A DNA stretch of 6,737 bases from Bacteroidales bacterium UBA1216 (GTDB lineage: Bacteria > Bacteroidota > Bacteroidia > Bacteroidales > Paludibacteraceae), in NCBI GenBank assembly GCA_002309255.1, contig DBXI01000047.1, forward strand, positions 1 through 6,737, given 5' to 3'. Position numbers and translations under genes: made by a program. The notes beneath the pieces were generated by a model. The model did no database searches. It saw only the letters and a list, made by a program, of their open reading frames with translations, and was not told the DNA's origin. The first letter of the stretch is position 1. The number at the start of each line of letters is the position of its first letter. Below are positions 1 through 5,726 of the stretch, piece by piece.

Positions 1-24
1 AAGTAGCCGCTACTAATCATAAAA

Positions 25-57
25 AAAGGATTGCAACGTTAATCGCTGCAATCCTTT
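25..57. terminator. Terminator-like hairpin, 11-bp perfect stem
   Basis: AAAGGATTGCA (25-35) pairs perfectly with TGCAATCCTTT (47-57). The 11-nt loop can add two more pairs. On the minus strand the stem is followed by seven T (complement of 21-27), the classical intrinsic terminator shape. On the plus strand the tail is only TTTCTC, so termination in that direction would be weaker. It may be bidirectional, closing an unseen plus-strand gene to the left, or may end a minus-strand transcript arising between here and the promoter at 133. No gene is visible for the latter. Confidence 0.6.
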
Positions 58-70
58 CTCATGTTATGAG
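58..70. repeat. Small perfect inverted repeat next to the terminator
   Basis: CTCAT (58-62), loop GTT, ATGAG (66-70). It abuts the 25-57 hairpin with no gap and overlaps an 8-bp palindrome AGTGCACT (69-76). Function is unknown. It could be part of a structured RNA or an intergenic repeat unit. A 5-bp stem alone is weak evidence. Confidence 0.35.
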
Positions 71-132
71 TGCACTACAAATAAGCAACCTTTTTCAGTG
101 CCCTCGGAAACTGTACTTTTTTTTTAGAAAAA

Positions 133-164
133 TTTGCAAAAATCATTTTTTTTTTGTATCTTTG
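133..164 (+). promoter_or_regulatory. Bacteroidetes-type sigma-ABfr promoter for the four-gene unit
   Basis: TTTG at 133-136 matches the -33 element and TATCTTTG at 157-164 matches the -7 element TAnnTTTG known from Bacteroides. The spacer is 20 nt, in the usual range. Transcription would begin near 168-172, leaving a leader of roughly 40 nt to the first ATG (211) or 90 nt to the preferred start (259). The spacer contains a run of ten T (146-155) and a T9 run lies upstream (117-125). No other match to this promoter was noticed between genes in the window. Confidence 0.75.
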
Positions 165-258
165 CAGTCGATTTTGATTGGCATGAAAATCAATCGTTAC
201 CTTAGCTTGCATGCGCCCAACGACGACCTCAATTGCTATGCTTGAAAATCAGTTAAAT

Positions 259-657
259 ATGCTTCATCTACATCACATAGGTTACACGGTAGCCGATATG
301 CAAGCCACCATACGGCAGTTCGCCCTCTTCGGCTATCAGCCCGGAACCATCCTGCATGATCAAGCACTGCAGGTGGACATCTGTTACCTCACTATTAATG
401 GGGCTACTACCATTGAACTCATCCACCAGTACAGCACCGACTCGCTCGAGGCTAAGCTGCTCGACACCAACGGTGTCATGCCCTACCACATGGCATACGA
501 GGCAACGGATTTTGATGCCGACTGCGCCGACCTCGACGCACGCGGATACGAGCGACTGTTCAGCCCCGTGCACGTACAGGCACTTGGCAATATACGCATC
601 TGTTACTTCCATCATCCGGCTATCGGATATATCGAATTACTTGAACAAACTCTGTAA
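259..657 (+). CDS. VOC-superfamily protein, methylmalonyl-CoA epimerase/glyoxalase-like
   Basis: This small cytoplasmic protein has the vicinal-oxygen-chelate fold, built of two beta-alpha-beta-beta-beta modules around a divalent metal. Numbered from the preferred start at 259 (132 residues), the visible motifs are LHHIGYTV at the N-terminus, IELI near residue 53, YHMAYE near 77 and YFHHPAIGYIELLE at the C-terminus. Probable metal ligands are His6, Glu53, His77 and Glu126, spaced as in methylmalonyl-CoA epimerases, although that family usually has Gln at the second position. In-frame ATGs also occur at 211 and 238. I prefer 259 because family members begin a few residues before the first HHIG strand and the upstream bases are AT-rich. 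The stop lies one base before the next ATG, so translation is probably coupled. The substrate is unknown, and epimerase activity is only one possibility. No CoA-mutase gene is nearby. Confidence 0.8.
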   Translation: MLHLHHIGYTVADMQATIRQFALFGYQPGTILHDQALQVDICYLTINGATTIELIHQYSTDSLEAKLLDTNGVMPYHMAYEATDFDADCADLDARGYERLFSPVHVQALGNIRICYFHHPAIGYIELLEQTL

Positions 658-658
658 T

Positions 659-1927
659 ATGAAACGATCATTCATATGCTTACTCATCGTCGTCTTCCTG
701 TGCGGCACAATTCTTTCGGCCTGCAAGCCAACCGACACCCCTACACCGGATAACAACTACTCCGCAGCAACCAACGAGCTCATTGCCCTCGTCAACAGCA
801 ACCCGCAGCTCAAAACGCTGCTGGAGAAGGCTATTGCGAAAGGTGCTGAACTCAACCCCGACACCCTGACCAATCCCGCTCAATCGCTCACCAAGTACTA
901 CGATTTTGTGGAGTGGGCGGCACACTCTATGCCCTGGTCGGTTATCTATCAGCCTGAAGGTGCGGATATCTTCACCCGCATCGACCAGAGCCTGATCTAC
1001 TTCTTCTTCATCAACGACATCCCCCTGGAGGAGCTCGAAGGTAAGTCGCTGTACAACAACTCCCTGCAGTACTACGAACCCTACCGCACATGGCTCAAAT
1101 CGTTCGCCAAAGCCTGGGGAGCGTACCTCGACACCGAGGACTCATGGAAGCCGGAGTACTACGATATCGTTGCCAAAGAGGATATATTCGGCTTGGCGAA
1201 AGGCTGGTACGAGGATCCATCTAACTGGAGGACCTTCAATCAGTTCTTCGCCCGCCGACTCAGCTCACCCGCAGTGCGACCTATCGCTGCACCCACCGAC
1301 AACAGCATCGTCGTATCACCCGCCGACGCATGCACGCAGGGCGTGTGGATGATCACCGAGGATGGATACATCCAGATCGAAGACGAACCCGGTGTGCAGA
1401 TTAAGTCACATAAGTTCAGCAGCATATCCGAGCTGTTAGGACCTAACAGCCAATACAGCAACGCTTTCAATGGCGGCACACTCACTCACTCCTTCCTCAA
1501 TATGTATGACTACCATCGCTACCACTTCCCTCTCTCCGGTACGATCCGGGAAGTCAGCATCATCGAGGCGGATTATGCGGTGGGAGGTAGCATCGTCTGG
1601 AACGCGTACAGTAACACCTACGACCTGTACTGCGACACCCCCGACTGGCAGTCCATCGAGACGCGCGGCTGCGTCATACTCGATACGCCCGAGTTCGGCG
1701 TCGTGGCACTACTGCCTATCGGCATGATGCCAGTCACCAGCATCAACTGGGCACCCGAGGTCAAAGTCGGTGCTCAGGTCACCAAGGGACAAGAACTCGG
1801 ATTCTTCCTCTTTGGCGGTAGCGACTTCGTCATCCTCTTCCCAAAGGATGTCTACTTCTTCCTCACGCCTGACACCTACTCCCATCAGCTCATGGGCGAA
1901 CAACTCGGGCAACTGGTAAAACACTGA
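659..1927 (+). CDS. Phosphatidylserine decarboxylase-family lipoprotein (PSDC + PSD domains)
   Basis: A 422-residue protein. Residues 1-22 form a lipoprotein signal peptide with lipobox L19-S20-A21 and Cys22, so the mature protein should be lipid-anchored outside the cytoplasm. The sequence after Cys22 has no acidic run of the Bacteroidetes surface-export type, so it may stay periplasmic (inference). Residues about 38-200 resemble the PSDC domain (Trp-rich, ending FNQFFARRL), and 200-405 form the decarboxylase domain. Catalytic elements of pyruvoyl decarboxylases are present: Asp223 (SPAD), His286 (DYHRYH) and the self-cleavage motif F385-G-G-S388, where Ser388 would become the pyruvoyl group. 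Spacing of the three is close to that of E. coli Psd (D90, H147, S254). Housekeeping bacterial Psd is shorter and not a lipoprotein; PSDC-bearing relatives include fungal tryptophan decarboxylase PsiD. Substrate is therefore open: phospholipid, or a free amino acid. The same frame is open upstream to 356, but the signal peptide fixes the start at 659. Confidence 0.85.
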   Translation: MKRSFICLLIVVFLCGTILSACKPTDTPTPDNNYSAATNELIALVNSNPQLKTLLEKAIAKGAELNPDTLTNPAQSLTKYYDFVEWAAHSMPWSVIYQPEGADIFTRIDQSLIYFFFINDIPLEELEGKSLYNNSLQYYEPYRTWLKSFAKAWGAYLDTEDSWKPEYYDIVAKEDIFGLAKGWYEDPSNWRTFNQFFARRLSSPAVRPIAAPTDNSIVVSPADACTQGVWMITEDGYIQIEDEPGVQIKSHKFSSISELLGPNSQYSNAFNGGTLTHSFLNMYDYHRYHFPLSGTIREVSIIEADYAVGGSIVWNAYSNTYDLYCDTPDWQSIETRGCVILDTPEFGVVALLPIGMMPVTSINWAPEVKVGAQVTKGQELGFFLFGGSDFVILFPKDVYFFLTPDTYSHQLMGEQLGQLVKH

Positions 1928-1941
1928 GTAGCACACGCATC

Positions 1942-4626
1942 ATGGCTAATACCGGATATATAGAAATTCGCGGCGCACGCGAACATAACCTGAAGAATAT
2001 CAACGCGCGCATCCCGCGCTATGCGCTCACTGTCATCACCGGACTGAGCGGTTCGGGTAAGTCGTCGCTGGCGTTCGACACGATCTACGCCGAGGGACAA
2101 CGGCGGTATATGGAGACTTTTTCTGCGTACGCGCGCTCGTACATAGGCAACATGCAACGCCCGGATGTGGATAAGATCACCGGTCTCTCGCCCGTCATCA
2201 GCATCGACCAGCGCACCACGGTACGCAATCCGCGTTCCACGGTCGGGACAATCACCGAGATATATGATTTTCTGCGACTTCTGTACGCCCGGGCTGCCGA
2301 TGCCTACTCTTACATCACCGGCGAGAAGATGGTTCATTACACGGACGAACAGATCGTCTCGCTCATCTTCGATAACTATGCCGGCAAACGCGTGCTGATG
2401 CTGGCACCCGTTGTTCAGAACCGCAAAGGTCATTACAAGGAACTCTTCGAGCAGATACGCCACAAAGGCTTCATTCAGGCGCGTGTGGATGGCGAACTCG
2501 TAGAGATAACGCAGGGCATGAAGCTCGACCGCTACAAGAACCACACTATCGAAATCGTCATCGACAAGCTCAAACTATCCGTTGAGCAGACAGATGACAC
2601 GCAGAAACGTATCTATCAGTCACTTGACAAAGCCATGCAGCAGGGCGGCGGCATGATCATGGTGTGCGAGGCGGATGGTCAGAACGCACGGTTCCTGTCG
2701 CGCAACCTCATGTGTCCGACAACGGGCATGAGTTACCGAGAACCTGCGCCGCACACGTTCTCCTTCAACTCGCCGCAAGGCTGGTGTCCGCGCTGCAAAG
2801 GTCTCGGACACATCAAAGCATCCGAACTCAACGCCCCGACGGACAACAGCGACGAACTCAACGACATCGTTCATGACGACAGCGACTGGTACAAGCGAAT
2901 GCTCGCCTATATCGACCAAGCCAAGGACGAGGACGACGATACCCCCAAACAGGAGCAGGACATCATCTGCCCGGTCTGCGGTGGCAAACGCCTGAGCAAA
3001 GAATCCCTATCCTACCGCCTCGGCGACTACAACATTGCCGCGCTGGCGGACATGGACATCAATCTGTTATTGGACTTCATCGTCTCGCTGCAAGGCGAGA
3101 ACTCCACGATCCGACTAACCACGCGTCAACAAGCCGTGGCACAGCCAATCCTCCGCGAGATAGAGACGCGCCTCAGATTCATGCAGCAGGTCGGACTGAC
3201 ATATCTGTCTCTTTCCCGCCCATCGGATTCACTCTCCGGCGGCGAGAGCCAACGCATACGTCTCGCTACGCAGATCGGCTCAAAGCTGGTGAATGTGCTG
3301 TACATCCTCGACGAACCGTCTATCGGACTGCATCAGCGTGACAATCAGAGGCTCATCAACTCGCTCAAGCAGCTGCGCGACATGGGTAACACGGTCATCG
3401 TCGTCGAGCACGACGAGCAGATGATGCGCGAGGCGGATTATATCCTTGACATAGGCCCTCGTGCCGGTCGTCTGGGCGGCGAACTGATTTTCTCAGGTAC
3501 ACCCGCCGAACTGCTCAAAGCCGATACCCTCACCGCCCAGTACCTCCGTGGCGAAAAGACCGTCGCCTCTAATAGCGCCAGCGCTCTCACAGCCGAAGGC
3601 ACTTTAACAGCCGAAGGCGCTCTAACATCCAACAGCGTCAGCCAATCTTGGCTGACACTCACCGGCTGCACCGGAAACAACCTCAAGGATGTCACGCTGC
3701 GCATCCCATTAGGCAAGATGGTATGCATCACAGGCGTCTCTGGTTCGGGCAAATCCACGCTCATCAACCACACGCTCTACCCCATCCTTTCGCAGCATTT
3801 CTATCGCAGTCTGACAGCCCCCATGCCCTACAAGAGCATCAACGGCCTCGAACATATTGACAAGGTCATCAGCGTCGATCAGAGCCCTATCGGTCGCACA
3901 CCACGCTCCAATCCTGCCACTTATACGAACGTCTTTACGGACATCCGCGAGCTCTTTGCCTCTTTGCCCGAATCAAAGATTCGCGGTTGGAAGCAGAACC
4001 GTTTCTCGTTCAACGCCAAGGGCGGACGATGCGAAGAATGCGCAGGTAACGGCTACAAGACGCTTCGGATGCACTTTATGCCGGACATCTACACGCCATG
4101 CGATGTGTGCGGCGGTGCGCGGTACAACCATCAGACGCTCGAGGTGCGCTTCAAGGGAAAGACCATCAGCGACGTACTGAACATGACCGTCAACCAGGCG
4201 GTGGAGTTCTTCGAGGCGCAACCCTACATCCTCCGCAAGATTAAATCCCTGCAGGAGGTCGGGCTCGGTTACATCAAACTCGGGCAGTCATCCACCACCC
4301 TTTCCGGCGGCGAGAGCCAGCGTGTGAAGCTCGCTACAGAGCTGGCGCGCCCATCTACCGGCAAAACCGTGTATATCCTCGACGAACCGACCACAGGTCT
4401 GCATTTCGACGATGTGCGTGTACTGATGGGCGTGCTGCGCAAACTCGTGGACAAAGGAAATACGGTCATCATCATCGAGCATAACCTCGACGTCATCCGC
4501 ACCTGCGACTACCTCATCGATCTTGGTCCCGAGGGCGGCAACGCCGGTGGCCGCATCATCGCCGAAGGCACCGTGGCACAAATGCGAGAGCAGAAAGGAA
4601 ATTCAATAACTGCTCAGTATCTATAA
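1942..4626 (+). CDS. uvrA: Excinuclease ABC subunit A (UvrA), short insertion-domain form
   Basis: UvrA is the dimeric ATPase that finds DNA lesions and loads UvrB in nucleotide excision repair. All tandem ABC elements are visible in 894 residues: Walker A GLSGSGKS (34-41), a UvrB-binding-type region (about 120-250), signature LSGGE (431-435), Walker B ILDEPS (455-460), second Walker A GVSGSGKS (598-605), C-terminal zinc finger C697/C700/C720/C723, second LSGGE (787-791) and [10 protein letters not shown] (812-821). It is about 45 residues shorter than E. coli UvrA (940). The loss lies in the insertion domain: only 57 residues separate C285 from C343, and they are strongly acidic. The first zinc site reads CPTT (258-261), lacking one Cys. 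The linker between the ABC halves (about 540-570) carries tandem LTAEG units. The UvrB-binding region argues against a UvrB-independent UvrA2, though a paralogue is possible. It begins 14 nt after the lipoprotein gene. Confidence 0.96.
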   Translation: MANTGYIEIRGAREHNLKNINARIPRYALTVITGLSGSGKSSLAFDTIYAEGQRRYMETFSAYARSYIGNMQRPDVDKITGLSPVISIDQRTTVRNPRSTVGTITEIYDFLRLLYARAADAYSYITGEKMVHYTDEQIVSLIFDNYAGKRVLMLAPVVQNRKGHYKELFEQIRHKGFIQARVDGELVEITQGMKLDRYKNHTIEIVIDKLKLSVEQTDDTQKRIYQSLDKAMQQGGGMIMVCEADGQNARFLSRNLMCPTTGMSYREPAPHTFSFNSPQGWCPRCKGLGHIKASELNAPTDNSDELNDIVHDDSDWYKRMLAYIDQAKDEDDDTPKQEQDIICPVCGGKRLSKESLSYRLGDYNIAALADMDINLLLDFIVSLQGENSTIRLTTRQQAVAQPILREIETRLRFMQQVGLTYLSLSRPSDSLSGGESQRIRLATQIGSKLVNVLYILDEPSIGLHQRDNQRLINSLKQLRDMGNTVIVVEHDEQMMREADYILDIGPRAGRLGGELIFSGTPAELLKADTLTAQYLRGEKTVASNSASALTAEGTLTAEGALTSNSVSQSWLTLTGCTGNNLKDVTLRIPLGKMVCITGVSGSGKSTLINHTLYPILSQHFYRSLTAPMPYKSINGLEHIDKVISVDQSPIGRTPRSNPATYTNVFTDIRELFASLPESKIRGWKQNRFSFNAKGGRCEECAGNGYKTLRMHFMPDIYTPCDVCGGARYNHQTLEVRFKGKTISDVLNMTVNQAVEFFEAQPYILRKIKSLQEVGLGYIKLGQSSTTLSGGESQRVKLATELARPSTGKTVYILDEPTTGLHFDDVRVLMGVLRKLVDKGNTVIIIEHNLDVIRTCDYLIDLGPEGGNAGGRIIAEGTVAQMREQKGNSITAQYL
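3586..3627 (+). repeat. In-frame 18-bp tandem repeat in the uvrA linker
   Basis: Two copies, 3586-3603 and 3604-3621, followed by a partial third (3622-3627). They share the core ACAGCCGAAGGC and differ at the edges. They encode [12 protein letters not shown] and LT. Each unit contains a GCC-GAA-GGC mini-palindrome. The unit length is a multiple of three, so gain or loss of a copy would keep the reading frame and only change linker length. Confidence 0.8.
3637..3656. repeat. 9-bp perfect inverted repeat in uvrA
   Basis: GTCAGCCAA (3637-3645), centre TC, TTGGCTGAC (3648-3656). It sits where the inter-domain linker meets the second ABC half (coding S-V-S-Q-S-W-L-T). A perfect 9-bp arm pair is well above the background of 5-6 bp stems seen elsewhere in the coding sequence. 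A shorter AGCGC-CA-GCGCT palindrome lies at 3574-3585. Function is unknown; it may be a remnant of a small palindromic insertion. Confidence 0.6.
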
Positions 4627-4630
4627 AATG

Positions 4631-4658
4631 TCAATTATCAATTGTCAATTATCAATTA
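4631..4658 (+). repeat. Heptamer tandem repeat TCAATTR x4 between uvrA and asd
   Basis: Four perfectly phased 7-bp units: TCAATTA (4631-4637), TCAATTG (4638-4644), TCAATTA (4645-4651), TCAATTA (4652-4658). They fill nearly all of the 35-nt gap and end three bases before the asd ATG, so they occupy the ribosome-binding region, where no Shine-Dalgarno is seen. The AT-rich, unstructured sequence may favour initiation in Bacteroidota. Copy number could vary by slippage. Confidence 0.9.
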
Positions 4659-4661
4659 CCT

Positions 4662-5696
4662 ATGAATATAGCAATCATCGGCGCCTCGGGCGCAGTAGGA
4701 CAAGAACTGCTTAAAATATTACAGGAGCGCAAGTTCCCGTGCGACTCGTTAAGGCTCTTCGGTTCCAGCCGTAGCGCAGGCACGTCGTATGAGTTTAACG
4801 GCTTATCCTATAAGGTGGAAGAACTGACACCTGAAGTGTCGTTTGAAGGCATCGACATCGCCTTTGCCTCTGCCGGAGCTGGGACTTCGCGCCGCTTTGC
4901 AGAGCAGATAACGAAGCACGGAACAGTCCTTATCGACAACTCCTCCGCGTTCCGCATGGATGAGGATGTGCCTCTCGTTGTGCCCGAAATCAATCCAGAG
5001 GATGCACTGGCCGCGCTCCAATCCGGTAGCCGGCACATCATAGCTAACCCCAACTGCACAACCATCATCCTGGCTGTTGTGCTGCAAGCTATCGAGAAGT
5101 TAGCACATATCCGTCGCGTGCATGTGGCAACCTATCAATCCGCCTCCGGCGCAGGCGCACAAGCGATGCTTGAATTGGAAGAGCAATACCGCCAACTCCT
5201 CAGCGGCGAGCAACCTACAATCAACAAGTTCGCATACCAGTTGGCATACAACCTAATTCCGCATATCGACGTCTTTGCCGATGGCGATTATACGAAAGAG
5301 GAGCTGAAGATGTTCAACGAGACGCGCAAGATCATGCACTCCGACATTCGCGTGAGTGCTACGTGTGTGCGTGTTCCGACTCTGCGCGCCCACTCCGAAG
5401 CCGTATGGGCGGAACTTGACCGTCCCGTTGACCTCAACGCCATCCGCCACGCCATAGCGCATGCCGATGGATGCGAACTGATTGACGACCTGTCGCTATG
5501 CGGTAAGCCGGCCGAGCAGGGTTTTCCCTACCCGATGCCATTGTTCCGCAGCGGTCTGGACAATGTGGCGGTCGGCCGCATCCGAAAGGATCTTGCTGAT
5601 GACAACGCCCTGACCTTCTTCTGCGTTGGCGACCAGATCCGCAAAGGCGCCGCCCTCAACGCCATCCAGATTGCCGAGTATCTATTGTCTCATTGA
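4662..5696 (+). CDS. asd: Aspartate-semialdehyde dehydrogenase
   Basis: Catalyses the NADPH-dependent reduction of L-aspartyl-4-phosphate to L-aspartate-4-semialdehyde, the branch point to lysine/diaminopimelate, threonine and methionine; it acts in the cytoplasm as an oligomer. At 344 residues it has normal length for the bacterial family. Visible motifs: NADP-binding GASGAVG (7-13), ASAGAGTS (69-76), phosphate-contact region NSSAFR (93-98), catalytic Cys132 in [14 protein letters not shown] (158-165, with the conserved Gln159), and [12 protein letters not shown] (237-248) with the catalytic His244. The usual small residue before this His is replaced by Arg-Ala (LRAHSE), a minor variation. 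The start at 4662 gives the canonical [11 protein letters not shown]-terminus. It follows uvrA by 35 nt filled with heptamer repeats and has no promoter of its own that I can see. It ends 30 nt from the convergent epimerase gene; that gap has no clear terminator hairpin. Confidence 0.97.
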   Translation: MNIAIIGASGAVGQELLKILQERKFPCDSLRLFGSSRSAGTSYEFNGLSYKVEELTPEVSFEGIDIAFASAGAGTSRRFAEQITKHGTVLIDNSSAFRMDEDVPLVVPEINPEDALAALQSGSRHIIANPNCTTIILAVVLQAIEKLAHIRRVHVATYQSASGAGAQAMLELEEQYRQLLSGEQPTINKFAYQLAYNLIPHIDVFADGDYTKEELKMFNETRKIMHSDIRVSATCVRVPTLRAHSEAVWAELDRPVDLNAIRHAIAHADGCELIDDLSLCGKPAEQGFPYPMPLFRSGLDNVAVGRIRKDLADDNALTFFCVGDQIRKGAALNAIQIAEYLLSH

Positions 5697-5726
5697 TGAC
5701 GGAAAAAACAACAGAACTATTACAGA

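Larger units (their letters stand above)
1..258. other. Gene-free AT-rich leader with hairpins, T-tracts and a promoter
   Basis: No convincing coding sequence is present. From left to right it holds an imperfect palindrome AGTAGC-C-GCTACT (2-14), a terminator-like hairpin (25-57), a small perfect hairpin CTCAT-GTT-ATGAG (58-70), a weak CAGT/ACTG stem (96-113) followed by nine T (117-125), and a Bacteroidetes-type promoter (133-164). A gene upstream of the window on the plus strand could end at the in-frame TAA at 14-16, but too little is visible to say. One plus-strand frame stays open from position 3 to about 245. It runs through poly-T tracts and gives low-complexity Phe-rich protein, so I do not call it. 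Confidence 0.6.

Noticed and set aside
3..245. Plus-strand frame open from 3 to about 245, with ATG at 66-68 (about 59 residues)
   Set aside because: It runs through T9 and T10 tracts and over the promoter, gives Phe-rich low-complexity protein, matches no family I know, and overlaps the start of the VOC gene in another frame.
356..658. Upstream extension of the decarboxylase reading frame to an ATG at 356
   Set aside because: It lies wholly inside the VOC gene in another frame, encodes Ser/Thr-rich shadow sequence, and would bury the lipoprotein signal peptide that clearly begins at 659.
1885..2544. 219-residue open frame antisense to the start of uvrA
   Set aside because: Mirror of the well-supported uvrA coding sequence; no recognisable motif and no promoter of its own.
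3083..3100. TCTCGC/GCGAGA inverted repeat in uvrA
   Set aside because: A 6-bp stem with a 6-nt loop is expected by chance in several kilobases of GC-rich coding sequence.
4288..4581. Open frames antisense to the 3' part of uvrA, including 4269-4502
   Set aside because: Shadows over the second signature and Walker B motifs of UvrA.
5697..5726. Possible bidirectional terminator between asd and wecB
   Set aside because: There is a six-base A-run usable as a T-tract on the minus strand, but I find no convincing stem in the 30-nt gap.
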